DNA of 34,889 nt. Origin: Pedobacter rhizosphaerae (GTDB lineage Bacteria > Bacteroidota > Bacteroidia > Sphingobacteriales > Sphingobacteriaceae). Location: the NCBI RefSeq assembly GCF_900111155.1, contig NZ_FOGG01000034.1:20143-55031 (forward strand). The letters run 5' to 3'. Shown here piece after piece: positions 6,860 through 14,927 of the stretch (positions within the stretch are counted from its first letter, which is position 1; each line of letters begins with the position of its first letter). Made by a program: the position numbers and the translations under genes. Below the pieces are notes generated by a model, which searched no databases, had not been told where the DNA came from, and worked only from the letters and a program-made list of their open reading frames with translations.

Positions 6860-7666
6860 ATGGCCACACCGTATCCTACCTTTACCCTATCTGATAGGCT
6901 GACTTCAGAACAGCTTGAATTCTTTCAAACACATGGATTTATCCATTTTAAAAACTTCATCAAACCCGAAACCGTAGCTGCCATTATTGATGCTTCTAAA
7001 CAAGTAGAAAAGAATTGGATTGAACAAGGTACTAAGAAAGTAAACGGTGTTCCGATTAAATATGGAAAAGACCTTGATGGCTCAACTATTGTTCAGCGTT
7101 TTGCCTTCATTAATCAACAACATCAAACCTTAAGTGGTTTATTACTTGATCCCCGTTTCAACGGGTTACTCCAATTGGCTGGCGATGGCGCAAGGCTGGG
7201 AACAGAAGAGAAAGATGGAATGGTATTTAATCATTATATTAACGGACCAGAGAGCAAATTCAGTAAAATGGGCTGGCATACGGATGGTTTAAGAGATATT
7301 TTTTATGGCACCAAATTAAACCCAATGCTGAATGTAGGCATTCACCTCAGCACGCAGAAAGTAGAAAATGGAGGTTTAAAGATTATACCCGGAACCCATA
7401 AACAAAGTATCTACCAAATGCTTTTCCGCAAGAAATATTTTGTAGACAATAAGCCTGATCCGGAAGAAGTTTCCATATTGCCGGAAGCCGGAGATTTAAC
7501 TATCCACGATGGAAGATTGTGGCACCGCGTTGCAGAATCGGCTGTCCGTGGTGAAGCAAGCCGCAGACGTGTGATTTACATCCCAATTATAGCAGGTAAA
7601 TATGCACCAAAGAATGAAAACAGTCCGACCGTATTTTACCAGCGCTTTGCAGGCATTGTAAAATAG
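6860..7666 (+). CDS. Phytanoyl-CoA dioxygenase (PhyH) family protein
   Basis: The 268-aa product belongs to the non-haem Fe(II)/2-oxoglutarate oxygenase superfamily, PhyH branch, which hydroxylates small organic substrates in the cytoplasm. The iron ligands are visible as His140-x-Asp142 (GWHTDG) and the distal His222 (RLWHRVAES). Arginines at about 230-237 (VRGEASRRRVIYIPI) are placed to bind 2-oxoglutarate. The N-terminal LTSEQLEFFQTHGFIHFKNF is characteristic of the family. The substrate is unknown. It is expressed from a leader that contains a polycysteine reading frame, hinting at a link with sulfur or cysteine supply. It converges with the sigma-factor gene downstream. Confidence 0.85.
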   Translation: MATPYPTFTLSDRLTSEQLEFFQTHGFIHFKNFIKPETVAAIIDASKQVEKNWIEQGTKKVNGVPIKYGKDLDGSTIVQRFAFINQQHQTLSGLLLDPRFNGLLQLAGDGARLGTEEKDGMVFNHYINGPESKFSKMGWHTDGLRDIFYGTKLNPMLNVGIHLSTQKVENGGLKIIPGTHKQSIYQMLFRKKYFVDNKPDPEEVSILPEAGDLTIHDGRLWHRVAESAVRGEASRRRVIYIPIIAGKYAPKNENSPTVFYQRFAGIVK

Positions 7667-7756
7667 TTTATGCTTATCGTTCTATTATTTAGCTACTTGG
7701 TTAGATCAGGTAAGTTAAAACGACAGGTTAACTTCGTAAAAAATGTCACTAAAAAG

Positions 7757-7806
7757 ATCAGTCCGAGGCGATATCGGCAACAAGCAGCCATGTTTTCCGG
7801 ACTGAT
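7757..7806. terminator. Possible bidirectional terminator hairpin
   Basis: ATCAGTCCG at 7757-7765 pairs exactly with CGGACTGAT at 7798-7806, with a 32-nt loop that contains the small palindrome CGATATCG. It sits between the convergent dioxygenase (+) and sigma-factor (-) genes, 14 bp from the latter's stop. Neither side has a strong U-run, so termination is a guess from position. Confidence 0.35.
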
Positions 7807-7819
7807 GTTACTTGAATTA

Positions 7820-9067
7820 CTATAATGAAGGAGGTAATGACTGTAGCTTTCCTATGTTTTTAAGGATCACTTTTTTATCGAGTGGCGTACTGGCCATTTC
7901 CAGAGCCTTATTAAAATGCAATAGCGCTTTTTGGTTGTCTATTCCTGTATAAAGATCGCCCAGTAAAGAAAAATAAAGATGATTATTGGCGAGGTTTAGT
8001 TTTTCGGCCTCCTGAATGGCTGCTGGTTTGCCCTTAACCTTGGTCAAAGCGAAAGTTCTGTTCATGGCTATGATTGGAGAATATTCTAAAACCAATAACT
8101 GATTATAAAGTTGGAGGATATTGTCCCACTTTTCAAAAGTATTTGCTTTATGGGTATGCCAATAAGCAATGGCTGCTTCCAAATGATATTTGGTTAAGTT
8201 TTTTCCTGTAGATGCCTGGTTAAGATAATGGATTCCCTGTTCAATGAGTTCCTTATTCCAGAGCTGTTCATCCTGATCTTCGTACAATATAGCGGCACCT
8301 TCAGGATCTATCCTGGCCTCAAAACGTGATGAATGGAAGCACATGAGGGAAAACAGTGCATTTACGGCAGGAGTATTGGTTTTGGGATTTTCTAAAAGCA
8401 GGAAATTGAGTCGCATAGCCTCTGCACAGAGATCTTTTCTAAGGGTGGTATTATGCGACACGGAATAATAACCTTCAGAAAATAGTAAATATAGCGTGGT
8501 GAGTACGGTTTCTAAACGATGGTTAATCTCTGATAATTGAGGCTGCTCTATCTTAATCTGATCTTCCTTCAGCTTTTCCTTTGCTCTTTTTAATCGCTTA
8601 TAAATTGTTTCCTTATTGCTGAGAAAGGCATCGGCAATTTCCTGAACACCAAAGCCACAAAGGATATTTAATGCCAAAGAGATTTGCGAGGCTCCGGATA
8701 TGGCCGGATTACAGATGGTAAATATCATGGCCAGTTGACTGTCCTTAATATTCTGATCAGAAAGATCGAGATTTATTTCTGCTGTTTTTTCCGTAGTGAT
8801 TTGTATCTGTTGCACCAGCTTTTGCTCAAAAACAGTATGATGGCGGAGGTAATTACGGGTTTTATTTTTAGCAACGGTATACAGCCATGCCGCTGGGTTT
8901 TCAGGAATCCCCTTGATGCTCCAGGATTCTGTTGCCGATAAAAAAGTATCACTTACAATATCTTCAGCCGTTTCGATATGTTCGATCCCAAAAAGGTAAG
9001 AGAGTACCGAAACCATTTTCCGGTACTCTGTTCTAAATAAATGTGGCAGGAGATCTGATTCGTTCAT
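7820..9067 (-). CDS. ECF42-type RNA polymerase sigma factor with C-terminal extension
   Basis: The 415-aa product starts like an ECF sigma factor: region 2 at about residues 8-75 (AEDIVSDTFLSATESW, then PAAWLYTVAKNKTRNYLR) and region 4 at about 115-165 (FGVQEIADAFLSNKETIYKR). It then continues for some 230 residues with the DUF6596 signature YLLFSEGYYS...LRKDLCAEAMRL and TPR-like repeats to the C terminus. This architecture, next to a YCII/DGPF gene, defines the ECF42 group, whose C-terminal extension takes the place of a separate anti-sigma factor. I place the start at the ATG at 9067. The frame extends 13 codons further, but that part runs toward a dispersed repeat. It is last in an AhpD-YCII-sigma operon. 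Confidence 0.88.
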   Translation of the reverse strand: MNESDLLPHLFRTEYRKMVSVLSYLFGIEHIETAEDIVSDTFLSATESWSIKGIPENPAAWLYTVAKNKTRNYLRHHTVFEQKLVQQIQITTEKTAEINLDLSDQNIKDSQLAMIFTICNPAISGASQISLALNILCGFGVQEIADAFLSNKETIYKRLKRAKEKLKEDQIKIEQPQLSEINHRLETVLTTLYLLFSEGYYSVSHNTTLRKDLCAEAMRLNFLLLENPKTNTPAVNALFSLMCFHSSRFEARIDPEGAAILYEDQDEQLWNKELIEQGIHYLNQASTGKNLTKYHLEAAIAYWHTHKANTFEKWDNILQLYNQLLVLEYSPIIAMNRTFALTKVKGKPAAIQEAEKLNLANNHLYFSLLGDLYTGIDNQKALLHFNKALEMASTPLDKKVILKNIGKLQSLPPSL

Positions 9068-9132
9068 TGAGATAAAATCGGGACAAGTTGCCCAAGAGCA
9101 ATACATTTTTACTTTTCTAATTTATCAAAAAA

Positions 9133-9155
9133 GTCTTCGACAAGCTCAGACTGAC
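9133..9155. repeat. Partial copy of the 'cttcgacaagctcag' dispersed repeat
   Basis: GTCTTCGACAAGCTCAGACT within the gap between the YCII and sigma genes closely matches the hairpin-loop motif CTTCGACAGGCTCAGGATGA found inside the inserted elements at 4.1-4.9 kb and 34.3 kb. Here it stands without their inverted ends, so it appears to be a separate dispersed sequence that these elements have in common. Confidence 0.5.
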
Positions 9156-9188
9156 AAAAAGATCGAGCTTAGTTAATGACATTGAGGT

Positions 9189-9539
9189 TTACACTTGAGG
9201 AGTAACAGCCATCCGAACCTCTACATTACCTCCAAGTGCCAATATAGGGCAACCCTGAGCTATTTCTACCGCTTCATCATAATCTTTCGCTCTAATGAGG
9301 ATTAATCCACCAATCGATTCTTTAATTTCTGCGTAAGGACCATTAATCACATCCTTATCTTTTTTCACTACTCTTCCTTCTAAATCCCATCTTTGTAGTG
9401 GCCGAACTAATTTATCCTGCGCAGCAATGCTTCCAAACCAATCTTGCCATTGTTTAATAGATTGTTGCATCATTTCTGGTGAAGGTTGTTCTTCGGGGCT
9501 ACTGAAAGCCCTTCTGAAAATCAATAAAAACTCATTCAT
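9189..9539 (-). CDS. YCII-related (DGPF) domain protein
   Basis: The 116-aa product has the ferredoxin-like YCII fold pattern: an opening strand MNEFLLIFRR, the motif INGPYAEIKESIGGLILI (the DGPF-type signature with Asn and Tyr variants) at about residues 65-82, the DYDEAVEIAQGCPIL helix, and a closing VEVRMAV strand. YCII/DGPF proteins are small cytoplasmic proteins of unclear activity, consistently encoded beside ECF sigma factors with long C-terminal extensions, as here. It lies 32 bp downstream of the AhpD-like gene and 121 bp upstream of the sigma gene on the same strand, and is probably part of the regulon the sigma controls. Confidence 0.87.
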   Translation of the reverse strand: MNEFLLIFRRAFSSPEEQPSPEMMQQSIKQWQDWFGSIAAQDKLVRPLQRWDLEGRVVKKDKDVINGPYAEIKESIGGLILIRAKDYDEAVEIAQGCPILALGGNVEVRMAVTPQV

Positions 9540-9571
9540 GGTATTTTATTTAAGGTGATTAATTTAGTGAT

Positions 9572-10024
9572 TTATCCGAACATACCTACTTTGTAAGTTC
9601 CGGGCGTATTGGGAAATGAAATATTTAAACGATTCCAGGTGTTAATTGTAGTAACCACTAAAGTTAATTCGATCATTTCTAATTCTGTAAAATGCTTAGC
9701 CAGTTCTTCATACACTTCATCAGGAACTTTACAAGCGGTTACGGCCTCTGCCCAAGCCAATGCAGCTCTTTCCCGCGGGGTATAATAGGGAGTTTCAGGC
9801 CACGCACTTAAACCATAAAGACGTTGTTCGGTTTCTCCCTTTGCACGGGCTTCCTTCGCATGCATATCTAAACAATAAGCACAGGCATTGATTTGTGAAA
9901 CCCTAAAATGTACTAACTCTTCCAATTCGGCACCTAAGGTAGATTTCTTCAGGCTCGCCCCCATATCAAAAAGTGGCTTTAATGCGTTCATTCCTTTTCC
10001 GAATACATTGATTCTTTTTTCCAT
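9572..10024 (-). CDS. Carboxymuconolactone decarboxylase family / AhpD-like protein
   Basis: The 150-aa all-helical product contains the AhpD-type redox centre Cys48-x-x-Cys51 (ACAYCLDMH) with His55, preceded by a conserved Glu (EELVHFRVSQIN). Proteins with this motif act as peroxidase partners or alkylhydroperoxidase-like reductases in the cytoplasm. True decarboxylases of the family lack the CxxC, so a redox role is more likely. The later segment TPRERAALAWAEAVTA is typical of the family. It is the first gene of the operon with the YCII and ECF42-type genes, which suggests the sigma factor responds to, or controls defence against, an oxidative or related stress (inference). Confidence 0.88.
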   Translation of the reverse strand: MEKRINVFGKGMNALKPLFDMGASLKKSTLGAELEELVHFRVSQINACAYCLDMHAKEARAKGETEQRLYGLSAWPETPYYTPRERAALAWAEAVTACKVPDEVYEELAKHFTELEMIELTLVVTTINTWNRLNISFPNTPGTYKVGMFG

Positions 10025-10405
10025 TTTGTTAAAATTTTAATTGTTAAAACCTAATGACACCCGGATACAAGGAAATTGGACAAACTTTTTATTTTTTCTT
10101 CCAGAAAAAACCATAAAACACACAAACAGCTTATTTTCAGTACATTATACTTTAAATTAAATTTCAGAAAAGTGGGATCCCCACATTGCAAAAAATTCCC
10201 CAAATATCCCCAAGTTAAATTCCCCACCTCCTTATTTATCAATATGAGGATAAAAAAACATGATGATATTCTGCGCTTCAATACCCGTAATTATGCTCCG
10301 CTGCGTGTCTGGATAATCTTCAACCATAAAATCAATTTACTCAACAAAAATAAAACAACTGCTGGCCGAAATTTTGTGCCCTTATACTATACCAAATAAA
10401 AAAAT
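10025..10405. other. Divergent intergenic region with spaced C4 tracts
   Basis: This 380-bp AT-rich gap lies between the divergent AhpD operon and receiver gene and must hold promoters for both. Four CCCC tracts occur at 10179-10182, 10198-10201, 10208-10211 and 10222-10225, most followed by A, and the first sits in a near-palindrome GTGGGATCCCCAC. On the minus strand they are four GGGG tracts in the leader side of the AhpD operon. An alternative sigma promoter (TTGTCC near 10080, with CGGGTGTC some 15 bp on, minus strand) is possible but unproven. Open frames here have no protein-like features. Confidence 0.4.
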
Positions 10406-10828
10406 ATGGGTCACCCTAGAAACCTTAAACTACCTCATTCGTGTGTAATCATTGATGATGATCTGATAGCCATCAACATTTTGAAAAATTATATTTCAAA
10501 AATAGATAAACTGGAACTTAATCACTACTTCAGTGATGCAATTGAAGCTATGGCTGCATTTAGAAATTACGAAAAAATCGACTTCCTTTTTCTGGATATT
10601 GGCATGGATGTTTCGGGGCTTGACATTGCCAGAATGCTGAGAGATCGAGTTTCTTATATTGTTTTCACGACCGCTCATAGCCAATATGCCATAGATGCTT
10701 TTTCCAATGGAGATGGCTTTTTGGTTAAACCCATTGACTTTAAAAAGTTCGAACGTACTATTGACGAAATTTTGTATAAAAATACCAAGCGCAAGCGTAC
10801 AGCCATTTGGAACCGGGCTAAAAATTGA
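10406..10828 (+). CDS. Stand-alone response-regulator receiver domain protein
   Basis: The 140-aa product is a CheY-like receiver domain with the acidic cluster Asp17-Asp18-Asp19 (IIDDDL), phosphoacceptor Asp64 (FLFLDIGM), Thr88/Thr89 (VFTTAH) and Lys108 (LVKPID). The sequence is closest in style to receiver domains of LytTR-type regulators of Bacteroidota (AIDAFSNGDGFLVKPIDFKKFERTI), but it ends in a basic tail (KNTKRKRTAIWNRAKN) with no LytTR DNA-binding domain. It may therefore be a single-domain regulator or the remains of a truncated LytTR gene. No histidine kinase is nearby. The sulfatase gene follows directly, 27 bp after the stop. Confidence 0.85.
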   Translation: MGHPRNLKLPHSCVIIDDDLIAINILKNYISKIDKLELNHYFSDAIEAMAAFRNYEKIDFLFLDIGMDVSGLDIARMLRDRVSYIVFTTAHSQYAIDAFSNGDGFLVKPIDFKKFERTIDEILYKNTKRKRTAIWNRAKN

Positions 10829-10855
10829 TTGCCGAATATTGAACTTGATAAACTA

Positions 10856-12334
10856 ATGATGAATAGTAAAAAAATTGCATTGCTGTGCGTTGTGGCCGGC
10901 ACAATTGTGTTATTATTATTTAGTAGTCTGATTGTACATGAGAAGCCAAAAGTAAATCCCCCCAATATCGTATTAATTTTAATGGACGATTTGGGGTATG
11001 GTGATTTAGGTTGTTATGGAGCACTACAATATCAAACACCAAATATCGACAAACTTGCTGCAAATGGTGTACGTTTTACTAATTTCCTTGTGGCACAACC
11101 GGTGTGCAGTGCTTCGCGCGCCGGGTTACTAACGGGCTGTTATCCGAACCGGATTGGTATTGCAGGAGCACTATATCCAAATTCTAAATTAGGATTAAAT
11201 CCCGCTGAGACTACTATTGCCGATTTATTAAAGGCTACAGGTTATGCTACGGCCATGTTTGGCAAATGGCATTTGGGGGATAAGCCCGAATTTTCTCCCA
11301 ATAAACAAGGCTTTAATGAGTATGTAGGTTTACCATATTCTAATGATATGTGGCCTGTTGATTATGATGGTTTGCCTATACCTAAGAACATTGAGCACCG
11401 CAAAAAGAACTATCCAGCTTTGCCCTTACTGAGTAATAGTGATACCTTAGAATATATCAGAACCCTTGATGACCAATCGAAACTAACCGGCATCTACACC
11501 GAAAAAGCAATCAACTTTATTAAACGTCATCAAAATTCCCCATTTTTTATTTATCTGCCTCACAGCATGCCTCATGTACCCATTAGCGCCTCTGCAAGAT
11601 TTAAAGGCAAAAGTAAGCAAGGGACTTTTGGCGATGTAATGATGGAGATTGACTGGTCTGTTGGTGAAATTATGAAGACCTTGAGGGAAAGTGGTTTGGA
11701 AAACAACACCATTGTTATTTTTACCAGCGATAATGGCCCATGGATCAATTATGGTAATCATGCTGGCTCAACAGGTGGACTACGTGAAGGCAAAGGCAAT
11801 ACCTTTGAAGGGGGCCAGAGGGTTCCTTGTTTGATACAATGGAAAGGGATTGCACCTGCCGGAACAATATGTAATAAATTAACATCCACAATCGACTTTC
11901 TGCCTACTATATCCAAAATTTGCGATGCAAAATTACCCGACCATAAAATTGATGGCGTAGACATTCTTCCTCTGATAAAGGGAAATTTGGAGCGTCACCC
12001 CCGTAAAGTATTTTATTATTATTACGGAAAAAATAATTTAGAAGCTGTTAGGCAGGAAGATTGGAAACTTATATTACCGCATCAAGGCCGCTCATACTAT
12101 GGTCAATTGCCTAAGAACGATGGTTTTCCTGGAACGGTATCTGAAAGCACTCTTTTTCCTTTAGCACTGTATGATTTACGCAGAGATCCGGCAGAAAATT
12201 ATGATGTGAAGGAATTATATCCGGAAATTGTAAGTCAGCTTCAAAAAATCGCGGAAGAAGCCCGAGCAGATTTAGGTGATGATTTGACTCAGCGTAAAGG
12301 AAAAAACATCCGGCCCAGTAACGTCCTGAAATAA
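10856..12334 (+). CDS. Arylsulfatase-type sulfatase (formylglycine, Cys type)
   Basis: The 492-aa product hydrolyses sulfate esters. It has an N-terminal hydrophobic segment (residues 5-25), so it is exported or membrane-anchored. Sulfatase signatures are visible: NIVLILMDDLGYGDLG with the metal-binding Asp pair at 44-45, the maturation motif CSASRAGLLTG with the future formylglycine at Cys84, GKWHLG with Lys137 and His139, His240 in PHSMPHVP, and FTSDNGP at 290-296. The motif has Ala where most have Pro (C-x-A-x-R), which maturases also accept. The ATG pair at 10856 is preferred to the upstream TTG, which abuts the receiver stop codon. The maturating enzyme is not in this window. Substrate unknown. 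Confidence 0.9.
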   Translation: MMNSKKIALLCVVAGTIVLLLFSSLIVHEKPKVNPPNIVLILMDDLGYGDLGCYGALQYQTPNIDKLAANGVRFTNFLVAQPVCSASRAGLLTGCYPNRIGIAGALYPNSKLGLNPAETTIADLLKATGYATAMFGKWHLGDKPEFSPNKQGFNEYVGLPYSNDMWPVDYDGLPIPKNIEHRKKNYPALPLLSNSDTLEYIRTLDDQSKLTGIYTEKAINFIKRHQNSPFFIYLPHSMPHVPISASARFKGKSKQGTFGDVMMEIDWSVGEIMKTLRESGLENNTIVIFTSDNGPWINYGNHAGSTGGLREGKGNTFEGGQRVPCLIQWKGIAPAGTICNKLTSTIDFLPTISKICDAKLPDHKIDGVDILPLIKGNLERHPRKVFYYYYGKNNLEAVRQEDWKLILPHQGRSYYGQLPKNDGFPGTVSESTLFPLALYDLRRDPAENYDVKELYPEIVSQLQKIAEEARADLGDDLTQRKGKNIRPSNVLK

Positions 12335-12570
12335 AATTTGCACTTTAAAAATTGAAGCTAAATTCATTACTTTTACTAAAGTACTGACTTCAGGAACTAA
12401 TCATGCGTATTATCGGGTCGCAGCAATTTGGCTGGATATATAAGCTGTAACCGCTATCGCTTGTTTAACCTCACTTCATCAAAACCAGTAATAAAGCAAG
12501 AGGCATCCTAAAACCTGCCTTATCCTTCTTGCATTGGCGAGAATGACGTTCAGGATAGTTTAATGCTTTA

Positions 12571-13260
12571 CTACCCATACCCTTCTACAAACGCCTTTCT
12601 GGAAAGCATTTTCAAATAGGCATAATCGCCGTTGTTCTGTTTGCGTTTTTTGATTTCGTATAGAAAATGCCCACCCATGTCTATAATCATGCGGCAACGG
12701 GCAGAGAACCAGGCGGTGTGCGGATTTTTCCAGCAAAAAGAATAGTATTGAGAACTCATCTTAATTCCCCGCAATTCTGGATGAAAAAAGCTAATGATTC
12801 TTGGGCTTAACTTACCTGCAATAATATCTGCTTTACGCACTACCGCCAAGTGATCAGAATGGCAAAATTCATATTCCGCAAGTTTAGGGTCATCTACATC
12901 TGGCAAATGTTTCAATAACCTAAAGCCTTTTAGCTTCTCTCCGTTGAGTATCCAAATCAAATTTGGATAAAAAGCTTCCCTACTAAGTATTTCCAAAGCA
13001 GTAATGGGCGAATGCTGAAACTCCAATGTATCACCGCAAGGCGTAAAAATATCTGCACGGTGCATCTCCCCCGTTGCCTGATCAATAAAAACTCTTTCTC
13101 GGTACTGCTCTGGAAATGCCATTTTCCAATTCCTGTGCCAGGTGCTTTCTTTTCTGTAAAACCTGCTTACATCATCAGGCATTACGGGCATACCCATTTT
13201 CCAAAGTACGGTGTTCCGAATAGGTAACTGAGCGGGATGCTCTTCAGTTTTCCATTCCAT
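12571..13260 (-). CDS. CoiA-like nuclease-domain protein
   Basis: The 229-aa product shows the core of the CoiA-like PD-(D/E)xK nuclease group: HRNWK near residue 42, HRADI with Asp70, the EFQHS motif with Glu80-x-Gln82, then SREAFYPNLIWILNG. In CoiA family proteins these D...ExQ residues form the nuclease site; competence-associated CoiA of Gram-positives is a distant example. The protein lacks a signal peptide. The C-terminal part (FSARCRMIIDMGGHFLYEIKKR) matches no domain I know. It stands alone, converges with the sulfatase gene, and its promoter side faces the repeat cluster at 13.3 kb. A DNA-processing role is inferred from the domain only. Confidence 0.7.
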   Translation of the reverse strand: MEWKTEEHPAQLPIRNTVLWKMGMPVMPDDVSRFYRKESTWHRNWKMAFPEQYRERVFIDQATGEMHRADIFTPCGDTLEFQHSPITALEILSREAFYPNLIWILNGEKLKGFRLLKHLPDVDDPKLAEYEFCHSDHLAVVRKADIIAGKLSPRIISFFHPELRGIKMSSQYYSFCWKNPHTAWFSARCRMIIDMGGHFLYEIKKRKQNNGDYAYLKMLSRKAFVEGYG

Positions 13261-13321
13261 TTAGGCTTCGTTAATAATTATGATTTGGAGTGCAAAATTA
13301 CTAAAAATAATAGTATAAAAG

Positions 13322-13836
13322 ATTGGAAAGTTAGTAAGTTGTAGGTTATAAGTTGTAGGTATAAGTAGTAAGTTGTAAGTCTGGGTGTAGAAATAAACTT
13401 TGTGTTTCTCTGTGCCTTCCCATTGTGCCCTCTGTGGTTAAATGTGTTGTGGGGCTAAAGTTGTAAGTTATAAGTAGTAAGTTGTAAGTCTGGGTGTAGA
13501 AATAAACTTTGTGTTTCTCTGTGCCTTCACTGTGTGCCCTGTGTGGTTAAATGTGTTGCGGGGCTAAAGTTGCAGGTTATAAGTAGTAAGTTGTAAGTCT
13601 GGGTGCAGAAATAAACTTTGTGGTTGAAATAAATCAGACTTTGGACTTCAGACTACCGACTCCAGACTAATTTTCACTTCTCTGTGCCTTCACTTTGTGC
13701 CCTCTGTGGTTAAATGTGTTGTGGGGCTAAAGTTGCAGGTTATAAGTAGGAAGTTGTAAGTCTGGGTGCAGAAATAAACTTTGTGGTTGAAATAAATCAG
13801 ACTTTGGACTTCAGACTGTAGACTCTAGACTATAGA
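13322..13836. repeat. Tandem repeat cluster, ~109-bp period
   Basis: The phrase gttgtaagtctgggtg starts at about 13372, 13481, 13590 and 13753. The first three spacings are 109 bp, and the last is lengthened by an inserted run of ctccagacta/gacttcagact phrases. Units contain aaactttgtg, tctctgtgccttcactttgt and ctgtggttaaatgtgttg. Read in reverse complement the units match the cluster at 32740-33271, so this is the same family in opposite orientation. It fills the space between the CoiA-like and PepSY genes, and its last phrase supplies the PepSY stop codon. Confidence 0.85.
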
Positions 13837-14922
13837 CTACCGACTCCAGACTAACTTCCGCTTCTTCCACCAGATGATAAATCCTGTAATTGGAAGGCTA
13901 GCTGCAATTAGGCTAGCAAGAAAAGAAAATATCTTATGGGGCATACCGAATAATTTACCTGTATGTAAATCAAAATTGGTGGCTTCTATAAGATCAGCAC
14001 CGTTGTAATCCTGATAAAGCTTGGCTCTTAATGGCGTGCCCGATGCTTCATCATAAAAAAAGGTATTCTGATTACGCGCCCATTTGTAAGGGTAAATCAT
14101 TCTTAAACGAAGCTCACCCTTTGCTCTCACAGAAAAACTGGTAGATAAGGCTCCAGGGTACTTCAAGCTGGCTTCCTGATAGATTTTATGGTAACGTGAA
14201 GCAACGGATTTTATAGTATCTACTTTTGCCACCGTTACTATTTTACCCGCGGTTAGCTTGGTTCCGGTAAAGAAGCTGGCCATGGTTTTCACTTCTTTAA
14301 AAGCAAAATAAAGTCCGGTTAGGGCAGTTACCAACAACACTAAAGCAGCGTAAAAGCCCAGTACATTGTGTAAATCATAATTGAGCCGCTTAAACGATGC
14401 ATTTTTTTTGATGGTAAAGGATTGTTTGAGTAAACGCCTTTTCCCAGGAAACCAAAGCACCAGGCCACTGATCAGCATTAATACAAAAATAACTACCGAC
14501 CACCTCATGATAAACTCACCAGGTTCTCCCAATAATAATGAAGTATGCAGTTTACGGTCAATTTCAATCCAATCTAAGCCCCGCTTACTGACCAACGCAG
14601 CTGTATAGGGATTGAAATAATAAACCTCATCTTTTGAGGTACTTAGCTCGACAGTAGCATTAGGATATTGTTCGGTAATTCTAATTAACCGGAGCTTCGC
14701 TTTTGGTGCCAGTTTATCAAAGTGCGTAATAATCTGATCTAATCCAACAAAAGGTTTTTCCTGAACAGGTACGAACCGAAAATCCTTTTGAGTAGCAGCT
14801 CTGATCTCTTCTTCAAACACATACAAGGCTCCAGCAATACTGATTACCAGTACCACCAGGCCCGTGGTTAAACCTAACCAAAGGTGAATTTGCCGAACAA
14901 TATCTTTAAACTTTTTATTCAT
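13837..14922 (-). CDS. PepSY-domain inner-membrane protein (iron-uptake associated)
   Basis: The 361-aa product belongs to the PepSY-associated TM helix family (PiuB-like), inner-membrane proteins found next to siderophore receptors and sometimes acting as ferric-siderophore reductases. Four membrane segments are visible at about residues 13-37, 140-159, 187-208 and 330-351, with a large periplasmic region between the first two containing KLRLIRITEQYPNATVELS and a second between helices three and four. His-rich helix ends (QIHLWLG, DRKLHTSLLLG, YDLHNVLG, FDLHTGKLFG) could ligate haem or metal. It begins 5 bp after the receptor gene and is surely co-transcribed. The last five residues, LVWSR, are read from the neighbouring repeat sequence. 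Confidence 0.9.
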   Translation of the reverse strand: MNKKFKDIVRQIHLWLGLTTGLVVLVISIAGALYVFEEEIRAATQKDFRFVPVQEKPFVGLDQIITHFDKLAPKAKLRLIRITEQYPNATVELSTSKDEVYYFNPYTAALVSKRGLDWIEIDRKLHTSLLLGEPGEFIMRWSVVIFVLMLISGLVLWFPGKRRLLKQSFTIKKNASFKRLNYDLHNVLGFYAALVLLVTALTGLYFAFKEVKTMASFFTGTKLTAGKIVTVAKVDTIKSVASRYHKIYQEASLKYPGALSTSFSVRAKGELRLRMIYPYKWARNQNTFFYDEASGTPLRAKLYQDYNGADLIEATNFDLHTGKLFGMPHKIFSFLASLIAASLPITGFIIWWKKRKLVWSR

Positions 14923-14927
14923 TAATT

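Noticed and set aside
9068..9106. Upstream start of the sigma-factor gene adding 13 residues
   Set aside because: The extra residues (MYCSWATCPDFIS) do not resemble sigma factors and run toward dispersed repeat sequence; the ATG at 9067 begins the family sequence.
10051..10399. Open frames on both strands (about 76 and 107 codons) in the AhpD/receiver gap
   Set aside because: Composition is Lys/Asn/Phe-rich as expected from AT-rich DNA, the two frames overlap antisense, and neither shows a domain, a signal peptide or a sensible position for promoters.
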